Of a stretch of 45,505 nucleotides of DNA, positions 14,715-23,972 are shown one piece after another. The notes under the pieces are model-generated. The model was not told the DNA's origin and ran no database searches. It saw nothing but the letters and a program-made list of their open reading frames with translations. Position 1 is the first letter of the stretch, and each line of letters starts with the position of its first letter. Origin of the DNA: Kiritimatiellia bacterium (GTDB taxonomy: Bacteria > Verrucomicrobiota > Kiritimatiellia > JAFGHX01); contig JAFGHX010000071.1 of assembly GCA_016929905.1 (NCBI GenBank), forward strand, positions 1 to 45,505, read 5' to 3'. The translations under genes and the position numbers were made by a program.

Positions 14715-17700
14715 ATGATGAACCGAATGGTGACAGCTTGGCCGGGCCGCGTCGTGAGGGTTGGGGGCGCACTGCTTTGCCTATGGGGCCTTCCCGCGCA
14801 CGTTGCCGCGGACCAACCGCCGGGCAGCCCGGTTCCGTTTTCGCCGGATGCGCCTCTCGTAGCGCGTGCATCGGGTGGGTGGCGTTTTCGCAAGGGCACG
14901 GCGGAGGCGAGCGATCCGCGGGATGAGTGGCGCAATCCGGATTTTGACGATTCGTCCTGGTCGACCGGCACCGCGCCTTTCGGCTACGGGGTTTCCGGTC
15001 TGAACACGACCTTCTCGGACATGCAGGGCTCCTATTCCAGCATGTTCCTGCGCCAGGCTTTCACCGTCGAGGCGATTCCGGCGGACATGCGGCTGCGGGT
15101 GGGCGTGGACTATGACGACGGCTTCATCATCTGGATCAACGGTCAACGGGTGCTCGACGCCAACGAACCGGACGGGACCCCGGTGTACAACTCGCTGGCC
15201 GACGGCGAGAACGCGCCGGGCGTGTACGAGCCCGAGGAACTGGCGGACGGAGCGGAGGCGCTTGAACCGGGGCCGAACGTGCTGGCCGTGCAGGTGTTCA
15301 ACAACTCCCTTGCGGGCTCGGACTGCAAGTTCGATCTGGAACTGACCTGGTTCCGGCGGGTGGCCGACACGAAATTCAGCCGCGACCGCGGTTTCTACGA
15401 GGCGCCGTTCGACGTGACGATTTCGACCGCCACCGCCGGCGCGACGATTCGTTACACGACCGACGGCACGGCTCCGAGCGCCTCGTACGGAACGGCGGGG
15501 GGCACCAATATCGTACTTCATATCGCCACGACCCGGTGCCTGCGCGCCGCGGCGTTCAAAGACGGGTATGAGCCCACCGACGTGGATACGCACACCTACC
15601 TCTTCGCGGAACACGTGCTGGCTCAGCCCCAGACCGTTCCTCCCGGCTATCCGTCGACCTGGGGCAACCACAGCTGGGGTGCACTGGGTTACGGCGACTA
15701 CGGCGGGCATACGCCCATCCCGGCCGATCACGGAATGGATCCGGACATCGTGAACGACCCGGCCTACAGCGGCATGATCGCCGGTGCGCTCAAGGCCGTC
15801 CCCACGCTCTCGATCGTGATGGACAAGGCCGACATGTTTGTGGGGTCCAACTCCGTCTTCGGCATCGAGGCGCTGGCGGACGCAGTGGACTACAAACCCG
15901 AATTGCCGACTTCCGTCGAGCTGATCTACCCCGGCGCGCCGCAGGACAGCTTCCAGGTCGACTGCGGAATCCAGCGCCACGCGCGCGTGACGGACAAGCG
16001 CTCCCTCCGGCTCGAGTTCAAGGGCGAGTTTGGCGTCTCCAAACTGAAGAAGCCCTTCTTCAAGGACGCGCCGCTGGGGGCGGATTCGGCGACCGAGCGG
16101 TTCGACCGCATCGTGCTGCGCGCGGGCATGAACAAGTGCTGGGCCTCGCCCTGGAACTCCGAAAGCGTTGCCTACACGCGTGACGAGTGGGTGCGCGCCA
16201 GCCAGACGGCGATGACGGGGCAGGGCGTGCACGGCACCTTCATGCATCTGTACATCAACGGCATGTACTGGGGCCTGTACAACCCCGTCGAACGCCCGGA
16301 CGCGTGGTTCGCCTCCGACTATTTCGGCGGCGAACACGATGACTGGTTCGCGGTGAATCACGGCGGCGCGATCAGCGGCGACCCCGCCCGGTGGAACTAC
16401 CTGGTCTCGACGCTTCGCAGTCGTGACATGACCGTGGCCGCCAACTATGCGGAGATGAAGCAGTATCTCGACGTCACGCCGTACAGCGATTACCTGGTTC
16501 TGCTCTGGTTCATGGGCACCCGGGACTGGCCGGGAAACAACTGGTACGCCGGCATGCGGAATAGCCCGCCCGGGCCCGCCAGATTCTTCGTATGGGACGC
16601 GGAAGGTTCCTTCAATATGCTGGACCAGACGGCCTGGGTCTCTCCCGACTTCCGGGTGGGCGCGAGCGGCAGCAGCGCGCTGGTCAGGCTCTGGCATTCC
16701 GTGCGGCGCAACGGGGAGTTCATGACGCTCTTTGCCGACCGCGTCTATGCGCATTGCTTCAATGACGGCGCGCTTGTGGAGGCGGCGCTCACGCAGCGGT
16801 GGGACACCGCTACGGCGTACATCCGTGACGCGGTCGTGTGCGAATCCGCGCGCTGGGGCGACTGTTATCCCGACCCGGTCCTGAAGCAACCCGACGGCTC
16901 GCTGGCGCCGAACCCGGCCACGCCGCCGCCGCCCTACGCGCGGGACGCGCACTGGACGGGCGCGGTCGACGACGTGCGCGGCTTCGTGTCGGGCAACGTG
17001 GCCCGGTTCCTGGCCGCGTTGCGCGCGCAGGGCTACTATCCGACCGTCGACCCGCCGGTCTTCAGCACGCACGGCGGCGTGATCGGGAGCGGGTTCAAGC
17101 TGACGATGTCCAATCCGAACGGCAGCGGCGCGGTGACCTACACGACCGACGGGCGCGACCCGCGCGCGTCGGGCGGCGTCGTCGCCGGCACGGCTTACAG
17201 CGGCCCCCTGACCCTTTCACGCACCACGCACGTCAAGGCGCGGGTCTGCAAGACGGCGACCACCTGGAGCGCCGTTCACGCGGCCACCTACAACTATACC
17301 GCGCACTACAGCCGCATCCGGATCACCGAGATCCTGTACAACCCGCTCGGCGGCGGCGACTACGAGTTCATCGAGCTCAAGAACACCGGCTCTTCCACAC
17401 GCGGGCTCTCCGAGATGACGTTCAAAGGCGTGCGTTACACGTTCGCGCCCGGCGCCGAGCTGGAGGCCGGCGCCGTGGCGCTGCTGGTCGCCAACGAGGC
17501 GCTGTTCACCAACCGCTACCCCAACGCCCGGTCGCAGGCCGCCCTGTTCGGCCAGTACGAAGGCCGGCTCGACAACGGCGGCGAGCGGCTCGCCCTGCTC
17601 GACTGCGAAGGGCGGACCGTAACCGCCGTGCCGTACAACGACAAGGCGCCCTGGCCCGAGCCGGCGGACGGGGCCGGCTATTCGCTGACGGTCGTGGATC

Positions 17701-20700
17701 CCGACGCCGACCCCGACGACCCGGCCAACTGGCGTGCCTCGAACCTGATCGGCGGCTCGCCCGGCTACGACGACGGCGCGCCGTACCGCGTGGTGATCAG
17801 CGAGGCGCTTGCGCATACGGACCTGCCCCAGACCGACACGATCGAGCTGCACAACGCCGGTACGGCGCCCGCCGATATCGGGGGCTGGTACCTCAGCGAC
17901 AGCGCGGTGGACTACCGCAAGTACCCCATCACCGCCGGGACCGTGCTGGCGGCGGGCGGTTATATCGTGTTCGACGAAACGGACTTCAATACCGACACCA
18001 ATGATCCGAATTGCTTCGCGCTCTCGTCGCACGGCGATCAGGTGTACCTCACGAAGTGGGACGGCGCGGGCAACCTGCAGGTCCTGGCCGAGGCGCGGTT
18101 CGGCGGCTCCGCCAACGGCGCGGCGTTCGGCCGCCACACGACGAGCGACGGCAGCGTGGATTTCGTCGAGCAATCCGTGCCGGACACGCTGGGCAGCGCC
18201 AACGCCTACCCGCGTGTTGGGCCGGTGGTGATCAATGAGATCATGTATCATCCCGTCGACGGGAGTCTGGAATATGTCGAACTGCGCAACGTGAGCGACG
18301 GGCCCGTCGCGCTGTACGATACCGCAGCTCCCACCCACACCTGGCGGCTGGATGCCGCCGTCGAGTATGCGTTCCCGGCCGGAACCACGCTCGACGCCCG
18401 CGAATACGTGCTGGTCGCGCCCACCAACGAGGCGGCCTTCCGCGCCGTGTACCCGGACGTGCCGGCCGGCGTGCGGATCTTCGGCCCCTACGCCGGCCGC
18501 CTGAACAACGGCGGCGAGAGCGTCAAGCTCTGGCGTCCGGACGCGCCGGATCCGGAAGGGGTGCCCTGGATCCTCGTCGACCGCGTCCAGTACGACGACA
18601 ACAGCCCGTGGCCCGAGTCGGCCGACGGCGACGGGCCTTCACTCGAGCGCTTGGCCGAAGACGGCTACGGCAACGACCCGGCGAACTGGTCGGCGAGCGC
18701 GGCGGCAGGCGGCACGCCCGGCGAGCCGAACGGCGGCATGCTGGTTTGCCCGCGTGCCGGCTGGCGTTACCAGGACCGGGGCGAGGATCTCGGAACGGGC
18801 TGGCGGGCGGCGGACTACGACACCTCGTACTGGGCCGACGGCAACGCGCCGCTCGGCTACGCCGATGCGGACGCCTACCCCGAGTTGGACACCCTCATCT
18901 CCTACGGCGACGATCCGAACGCCAAGCCCGTCACCGTCTATTTCCGCCGCACGTTCGAGTTGGGCATCGCGCCGGCGGCCGTGACGAACCTCGCGCTGGG
19001 GGTGAAGTATGACGACGGGTTCGTCGCCTACCTCAACGGCTACGAAGTCGCCCGCGCATCGCTGCCGGCCGGCACGATCAGCTACGGAACCCTGGCCGTG
19101 AGCCACACCGCCGCCGACTACGAGCCGTTTGACCTCAGTTCGCATACCGACAAGCTGGTGCAGGGCCGCAACGTGCTCGCCGTGGACGTGCACCAATCCG
19201 ACCCGGCCAGCAGCGACCTGTTCTTCGCCGCGCAACTGCGTGCCATGGCCTCGATCGGCAACCCGCCCGCGGCGCCGGCGAATCTGGCCGCCGCGGCTTT
19301 GTCGCAGACCCGCATCAGTCTGAGCTGGTCCGATACCAGCGACAACGAGGACGGGTTCAAGATCGACCGCCGCATGAGTGGTACCGGCGTTTGGGACCGG
19401 ATCGGACAGCCCGGCGCGAACACGACCGCGTACGCCGATTCGGGCCTGGCTGTGGGCACGACCTACTACTACAGGGTGAAAGCCTACAACGCCGACGGCA
19501 ATTCGCCCTACTCGGCCGTCGCCGCCGCCGCCACCCTTGACGGCCCGCCCGCCGCCCCGACGAACCTGGCGGTGACGGCGACCGCGCCGACAGCCGCGCG
19601 GCTCACGTGGGAAGACCGCAGCGGGAACGAGACCGGCTTCACGATCGACCGCCGCATCAGCGGCGGCGTCTGGGAAGCGGCCGTCGCGACGGTCGCCGCC
19701 GACGTCACGGTCCATACCGATACCGGCCTGACCCCGGGCACGCTGTACGACTACCGGGTCCGTGCAGGCAACGCGTACGGCGACTCCGATTACTCCAATG
19801 TCGATTCCGGCTTGACTCCGAACATCCAGGTCGCTTTCGAGGCATCAAGCGCAAGCGGCTCGGAAGCCCAGGCCAGCGTCTGGGTCGCCGTCCGCTTGAG
19901 CGCGCCGTCCACGCAGCCGATCCGGGTTGACTATGCGTCCACCGGCGGCACGGCCTCCGCCGGCACCGACTACACCTTGACACCGGCAACCCTCACCTTC
20001 GCGCCCGGCGAGACCGCGAAGTCGATCTCGCTGACCGTCCGGGACGACACGGACGAAGAAGGCAATGAGACCGTCGTGCTTGGCCTGAGCAACCCGCAGA
20101 ACGCCGTGCTCGGCGCGCCGTCGACCCACACCTACACCATTACGGACAACGATCAACGGTTCGTCGCCTACAACGACCTGTGCTGGGTTGCGGGCGAGCC
20201 CGCGCAGAACATCACGAGTTACACCAGAGACCAGAGCGGCCTGCTGCTGGACTACAGCTCGGGCCAGGCCACGCCGGTCTCCCTCTCGGTGAGCGGCGGG
20301 TCGGCCCCGATTACGTTCCAGGGAATCGGACCGCAGCCCGGCACGGATGCGTACGACATCTTCATGGCCGACGGCCAGGTCGGCCTGACGGGCCTGCTCT
20401 CGTACAATCCCGCCAATCTCGTCCTGTCCTTCACCGGGCTTGACACCGGGCTGCGCTATGAGTTCGCCGTGTTCGGCAACCGCGGGGAGACCAACTACAC
20501 CGATCGGATGACCGCGGTGCGGCTCGCGGGCGTGGAGCCCGGCTTCCGGAATACGAGTTCGGCGGGAACCACCGTGACCACCACTACGGTGTCGAACGAC
20601 ACCACCGCGGTCTGCAACGGCTACAACACCGTCAACGGCCATGTGGCACGGTTCACCGGGATCGATCCCGGCGCCGACGGCGCGTTCACCGTCACGCTGT

Positions 20701-22247
20701 CGGACAACGACAGCAAGTTCTACGCCAATGCGCTCATGCTACGCGCGCTCGAGGCGGCGACGTCGGTCCCGGTGGTGGCGAAGGGCGTTGCCTGGGCGTA
20801 CAGCGACTCCGGTGCCGATCTCGGCACGGGTTGGCGCACGGCCCCCTACGACGACAGCGGCTGGGCGCAGGGGCCGGCCGGGCTCGGCTATCCGGACTCG
20901 CGAGCCGGCGTGACAACAGTCGTTTCCTACGGCGCCGATCCGAACGACAAACACATCACCACCTATTTCCGAACGCGATTCAACCTGGGGTGCGCCCCCG
21001 CCGACGTGCAGGGGTTGGTCCTGAACGCGCTGTACGACGACGGGTTCGTCGCCTACCTGAACGGGCAGGAGCTGGCGCGCGGCGGCATGCCGGCCGGCAC
21101 GGTCAGCGCAAGCACCACGGCCACCGTACAGGACGGTTCCCGGAACCTGTACGAGGCGTATGATGTCTCGGCGCTCACAGGCCTACTGCTCATCGGCGAA
21201 AACGTACTGGCTGTCGAAATTCACCAGATCAGTCCGACCAGCAGTGACATCGTGATGGACGTCGAACTGGTGGCCGATGTGCCGGTCGGTCAGGTGAACG
21301 TGACCAAGGTCGAGAAGGGCGGCGGCTGGCGTTACCGTAAGGGCACGGCCGAGGCGTCCGAGCCGGCAACGGCTTGGCGCAGGGCCGCGTTCGACGATTC
21401 CGGCTGGTCGACCGGCGCCGCGCCGTTCGGGTACGGGTCCCTCGCCTACGGTACCACGCTCGGCGACATGCTCAACAGCTATGCCTCCGTGTTCCTGCGG
21501 CGGCCGTTCGCCGTGGCGAACCCCGCTTTGGTCAGCACGCTCGCGCTCAATGTCGACTACGACGACGGGTTCATCGCCTGGCTGAACGGCGAGGAGATCG
21601 CGCGGGTCAATGTGCAGGGCGCGCCCGGCACGTTTCTTGCCCACGACACGACCTGCACCGGCTATGTCACGGCGGCCTCGGCATCGTACGCCCGCAGCCT
21701 CGTCGGCGGCGAGATCCCGGCGCTGGGGTACAGCAACGTGCTCGCCGTCCAGCTGTTCAACTACGGGCTCACGAGCGGTGACGCGCTGCTCGACGCGGCA
21801 CTCACCGTCTTGGAGGGCAGTTTCCTCGGCGCCGGGGCCGACGGCGACGGGGACGGCATGTCCGACGATTGGGAGACGGCCAACCTGGGCGGGACCGGCT
21901 CGTCCGGCACGGGCGATCTCGACGGCGACGGCGCGCTCGACGTCGAGGAGTACATCGCCGGCACGGCGCCCTCGAACGCCGCAAGTTTCTTCGGGCTCGA
22001 CCTCAGTTTCTCGGGCGGCGCCCTGCTCGTCTCGTTCCTCGCCAGGGAAGCCTCCGGCGCGGGGTACAGCGGACTCGAACGCCGGTATCGGCTGGAGCAA
22101 TGCGCGGTCGCCGACGCCGACGCCGCCTGGGTATCCGTCCCGGGATACACCCGTATCCCAGGCCAGAATCAGACCGTGGTGTACACCAACACCAGCCTGG
22201 CCGGCACGGTGCATTACCGCGGGCGCGTGTGGCTGGAGGCGGAGTAG
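14715..22247 (+). CDS. Giant secreted CotH-kinase/lamin-tail multidomain protein
   Basis: 2510 residues with a signal peptide (VVRVGGALLCLWGLPAHVAA). Domains in order: beta-sandwich module (about 54-215, WRFRKGTAEAS); chitobiase-type beta domain (216-296, TIRYTTDGTAPS); CotH kinase domain (about 360-690, with SLRLEFKGEFG, HLYINGMYWGLYNPVERPD and FFVWDAEGSFNML); second chitobiase-type domain (779-859); three lamin-tail domains (866-1305; ITEILYNPLGG, VINEIMYHPVDG); second beta-sandwich module (1344-1512); two FN3 domains (1516-1700); Calx-beta (1703-1814); an unassigned domain (1816-2016); two more beta-sandwich modules (2019-2367); TSP3-like Asp repeats; and the terminal domain ending YRGRVWLEAE. 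CotH proteins are atypical protein kinases or surface-protein scaffolds. ATG 14715 follows AGAGGGG (14701-14707). Position after sigma/FecR suggests that pair regulates it. Confidence 0.85.
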   Translation: MMNRMVTAWPGRVVRVGGALLCLWGLPAHVAADQPPGSPVPFSPDAPLVARASGGWRFRKGTAEASDPRDEWRNPDFDDSSWSTGTAPFGYGVSGLNTTFSDMQGSYSSMFLRQAFTVEAIPADMRLRVGVDYDDGFIIWINGQRVLDANEPDGTPVYNSLADGENAPGVYEPEELADGAEALEPGPNVLAVQVFNNSLAGSDCKFDLELTWFRRVADTKFSRDRGFYEAPFDVTISTATAGATIRYTTDGTAPSASYGTAGGTNIVLHIATTRCLRAAAFKDGYEPTDVDTHTYLFAEHVLAQPQTVPPGYPSTWGNHSWGALGYGDYGGHTPIPADHGMDPDIVNDPAYSGMIAGALKAVPTLSIVMDKADMFVGSNSVFGIEALADAVDYKPELPTSVELIYPGAPQDSFQVDCGIQRHARVTDKRSLRLEFKGEFGVSKLKKPFFKDAPLGADSATERFDRIVLRAGMNKCWASPWNSESVAYTRDEWVRASQTAMTGQGVHGTFMHLYINGMYWGLYNPVERPDAWFASDYFGGEHDDWFAVNHGGAISGDPARWNYLVSTLRSRDMTVAANYAEMKQYLDVTPYSDYLVLLWFMGTRDWPGNNWYAGMRNSPPGPARFFVWDAEGSFNMLDQTAWVSPDFRVGASGSSALVRLWHSVRRNGEFMTLFADRVYAHCFNDGALVEAALTQRWDTATAYIRDAVVCESARWGDCYPDPVLKQPDGSLAPNPATPPPPYARDAHWTGAVDDVRGFVSGNVARFLAALRAQGYYPTVDPPVFSTHGGVIGSGFKLTMSNPNGSGAVTYTTDGRDPRASGGVVAGTAYSGPLTLSRTTHVKARVCKTATTWSAVHAATYNYTAHYSRIRITEILYNPLGGGDYEFIELKNTGSSTRGLSEMTFKGVRYTFAPGAELEAGAVALLVANEALFTNRYPNARSQAALFGQYEGRLDNGGERLALLDCEGRTVTAVPYNDKAPWPEPADGAGYSLTVVDPDADPDDPANWRASNLIGGSPGYDDGAPYRVVISEALAHTDLPQTDTIELHNAGTAPADIGGWYLSDSAVDYRKYPITAGTVLAAGGYIVFDETDFNTDTNDPNCFALSSHGDQVYLTKWDGAGNLQVLAEARFGGSANGAAFGRHTTSDGSVDFVEQSVPDTLGSANAYPRVGPVVINEIMYHPVDGSLEYVELRNVSDGPVALYDTAAPTHTWRLDAAVEYAFPAGTTLDAREYVLVAPTNEAAFRAVYPDVPAGVRIFGPYAGRLNNGGESVKLWRPDAPDPEGVPWILVDRVQYDDNSPWPESADGDGPSLERLAEDGYGNDPANWSASAAAGGTPGEPNGGMLVCPRAGWRYQDRGEDLGTGWRAADYDTSYWADGNAPLGYADADAYPELDTLISYGDDPNAKPVTVYFRRTFELGIAPAAVTNLALGVKYDDGFVAYLNGYEVARASLPAGTISYGTLAVSHTAADYEPFDLSSHTDKLVQGRNVLAVDVHQSDPASSDLFFAAQLRAMASIGNPPAAPANLAAAALSQTRISLSWSDTSDNEDGFKIDRRMSGTGVWDRIGQPGANTTAYADSGLAVGTTYYYRVKAYNADGNSPYSAVAAAATLDGPPAAPTNLAVTATAPTAARLTWEDRSGNETGFTIDRRISGGVWEAAVATVAADVTVHTDTGLTPGTLYDYRVRAGNAYGDSDYSNVDSGLTPNIQVAFEASSASGSEAQASVWVAVRLSAPSTQPIRVDYASTGGTASAGTDYTLTPATLTFAPGETAKSISLTVRDDTDEEGNETVVLGLSNPQNAVLGAPSTHTYTITDNDQRFVAYNDLCWVAGEPAQNITSYTRDQSGLLLDYSSGQATPVSLSVSGGSAPITFQGIGPQPGTDAYDIFMADGQVGLTGLLSYNPANLVLSFTGLDTGLRYEFAVFGNRGETNYTDRMTAVRLAGVEPGFRNTSSAGTTVTTTTVSNDTTAVCNGYNTVNGHVARFTGIDPGADGAFTVTLSDNDSKFYANALMLRALEAATSVPVVAKGVAWAYSDSGADLGTGWRTAPYDDSGWAQGPAGLGYPDSRAGVTTVVSYGADPNDKHITTYFRTRFNLGCAPADVQGLVLNALYDDGFVAYLNGQELARGGMPAGTVSASTTATVQDGSRNLYEAYDVSALTGLLLIGENVLAVEIHQISPTSSDIVMDVELVADVPVGQVNVTKVEKGGGWRYRKGTAEASEPATAWRRAAFDDSGWSTGAAPFGYGSLAYGTTLGDMLNSYASVFLRRPFAVANPALVSTLALNVDYDDGFIAWLNGEEIARVNVQGAPGTFLAHDTTCTGYVTAASASYARSLVGGEIPALGYSNVLAVQLFNYGLTSGDALLDAALTVLEGSFLGAGADGDGDGMSDDWETANLGGTGSSGTGDLDGDGALDVEEYIAGTAPSNAASFFGLDLSFSGGALLVSFLAREASGAGYSGLERRYRLEQCAVADADAAWVSVPGYTRIPGQNQTVVYTNTSLAGTVHYRGRVWLEAE

Positions 22248-22325
22248 AAGCGGCGTCCCTGGGCCGCCGTAGCCTCTGGGCGAAGGCACCTCGCCGCTTC
22301 CCCCGGGCCGAAGGCCCGGAAGCAC
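22245..22325. repeat. Stop-codon-linked repeat, TAGAAGCGGCGTCCC family
   Basis: The element starts with the TAG stop of the giant gene. AAGCGGCG pairs with CGCCGCTT about 45 nt later, and a second hairpin of the GGGCC-GAA-GGCCC type follows. The same start, TAGAAGCGGCGTCCC, recurs after acetate kinase at 26266. Probable terminator or REP element. Confidence 0.6.
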
Positions 22326-22365
22326 GCGGCGGCACGGCGTGTCGTTCACGGTGAACCGCCGAGAG

Positions 22366-22422
22366 GAAGAGCCGGGCCGTGGTCGCGTCCCTGGCTACGG
22401 CGCGCCAAGGACGGCTCTTCTA
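22366..22422 (-). repeat. Stop-codon-linked inverted repeat (AAGAGCC arms)
   Basis: GAAGAGCC (22366-22373) and GGCTCTTC (22413-22420) are perfect inverted arms. The right arm runs into the TAG stop of the minus-strand gene at 22420. Together with the repeat at 22245 it fills most of the gap between these convergent genes. Confidence 0.5.
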
Positions 22423-23940
22423 CTTCCGCACCAGCGCGGCGACCCACCCCCCCTTGTAGGGCGCGGTCATGTCCACGACCTTGCCGCCCTCCAGCGTCGG
22501 CTCCATCAGCTTGTAGCCGCGCGTCTGCGCGGACTGAACGGGCCTGCCCATGGAAACACTGATCCAGGTCACCTCGAAGGTGCCCGGCGCTTTCGACAGA
22601 TCCAGCTTCACGGCGCCGCCGTTCGGGAAGTAGAGCGCGTACTGCTCGCCCGGCTTCGCGGCCAGGTAGGCCTCGTTGGGTTTGCGGTCCGAGAGCAGGT
22701 CCATCTGCGGGGTGATGTCCCAGAACTTGATCCGTTCCTCCAGCAGGCGGGCCGCCTTGATGCAGGCCTTCGCCCGGTCGTTCAGCCCGTTGCCGGAGTC
22801 CGGCCGGTGGAACCGTGAGCTGGCGGAGCCGCCCAGGATGTTGCGCCAGAACCGCTCGATGCCGTCCTCCGGCCCGCCCGTCCCGAAGGTGGCGTAGCCG
22901 CTGCCGTAGATCTTCGTGTGGTTGCTCGGCCGCGGGTGCTTCTCGTTCACGTGTTCGATCAGCCAGCGCAACTGGTCCCAGTGCATCTGATCGAAGTTGC
23001 GGCTGTTCACCTGCGAGATGTCCGCGAACATGTAGTGTTCGGGATCATCGAAGAGCATCGGCGTGTGTTCCGCCTCCGCCCCCTTGAACGCGTCGTCGAA
23101 CATGTCCGTTGTGAAGACGGTGGCCTTCTGTTCCGCGGCCTTGGCCTTGATGAAGTCGATCCAGTACTGGCCCCAGGTGTACGCCGTCGAGGTCTCGTTG
23201 TTCATGCAGTAGAGCACATGCCCGTACGGGAGGCTGTACGACAGCATTTTCTCGACAAACGTTTCCTGATACTTCCGGATCAAGTCGTATTTCGGCTGGT
23301 ACGGCGCCATGCCCGGAATGGTGTGGAAGAACGGGTGCTGGTCTTTGCCCGGATGGTCCGGGTACGATTCTGCAAAACCGGTCTCTTCGTAGGACCAGTT
23401 CTTGTTCTGGCCGGGGTTCCACGGACTGATGTCCCAGTTCTGTCGCGAGTAGTCGAACCGGTCCCAGACCTCGATCTGCACGAAGATCTCGTGCTTGGCC
23501 GTCCACTTCAGCATGTTCTGAAAACGCTTCCAGTACTCCTCGTTCCACTGATCGATGTCGTAAATGCCGTCGTCGAGGAGCTTGTGCGGCTTCAGCTCCT
23601 TCTCCTGCCGCTGGCTCATCGTGCAGCGCACGTAGTTGGCGCCCACCTCCGCCATCTCGTCCAGGTGCGCCTTGAGCCCCTCGGCCAGGAAAATGTGGTC
23701 GGTCTTGCTCCCGCCGAGCAGCATCACGGGCTTGCCCTTGTACTGCCAATAGCGCGGGTTTTCGGAATACGGGCGAATGCGATCCTTGTCTTTCACGGCG
23801 AAACTCCTCCCGTTCGAGGACTCCGCGTCCCCGTTGGCCTCCATCATAGCCGCCGCCACGGGCCACGTGCAAATAGAACTAAAGATAATTGATATCCGAA
23901 AGATGTGATACATGTTACGGTGCCGTTCGGTCATTCTCAT
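22420..23940 (-). CDS. Secreted apiosidase-like / DUF4038-type glycosidase
   Basis: About 506 residues. The fold is a TIM barrel of the DUF4038/GH140-like group: NPRYWQYKGKPVMLLGGS opening, LDEMAEVGANYVRCTMS, VQIEVWDRFDYS, HVLYCMNNETST (the NE pair is the likely acid/base) and a small beta domain near the end (YALYFPNGGAVKLDLS). The signal peptide MYHIFRISIIFSSICTWPVAAA indicates export. Start is uncertain among ATGs at 23940, 23934 and 23913; no strong ribosome-binding site marks any of them. It begins 32 nt after the stop of the carbamoyltransferase-like gene in the same direction, so the two may be cotranscribed. Substrate unknown; pectin side chains or similar glycans would fit the neighbourhood. 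Confidence 0.75.
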   Translation of the reverse strand: MRMTERHRNMYHIFRISIIFSSICTWPVAAAMMEANGDAESSNGRSFAVKDKDRIRPYSENPRYWQYKGKPVMLLGGSKTDHIFLAEGLKAHLDEMAEVGANYVRCTMSQRQEKELKPHKLLDDGIYDIDQWNEEYWKRFQNMLKWTAKHEIFVQIEVWDRFDYSRQNWDISPWNPGQNKNWSYEETGFAESYPDHPGKDQHPFFHTIPGMAPYQPKYDLIRKYQETFVEKMLSYSLPYGHVLYCMNNETSTAYTWGQYWIDFIKAKAAEQKATVFTTDMFDDAFKGAEAEHTPMLFDDPEHYMFADISQVNSRNFDQMHWDQLRWLIEHVNEKHPRPSNHTKIYGSGYATFGTGGPEDGIERFWRNILGGSASSRFHRPDSGNGLNDRAKACIKAARLLEERIKFWDITPQMDLLSDRKPNEAYLAAKPGEQYALYFPNGGAVKLDLSKAPGTFEVTWISVSMGRPVQSAQTRGYKLMEPTLEGGKVVDMTAPYKGGWVAALVRK

Positions 23941-23972
23941 ATGGCCCTGAGCGTATGGCGGCGTGGCAATCC

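Noticed and set aside
14781..17072. Long minus-strand open frame of 763 codons inside the CotH gene
   Set aside because: Arg/Val/Ala-rich shadow of a GC-rich gene, with no domain and no ribosome-binding site; the plus-strand frame has recognisable domains.
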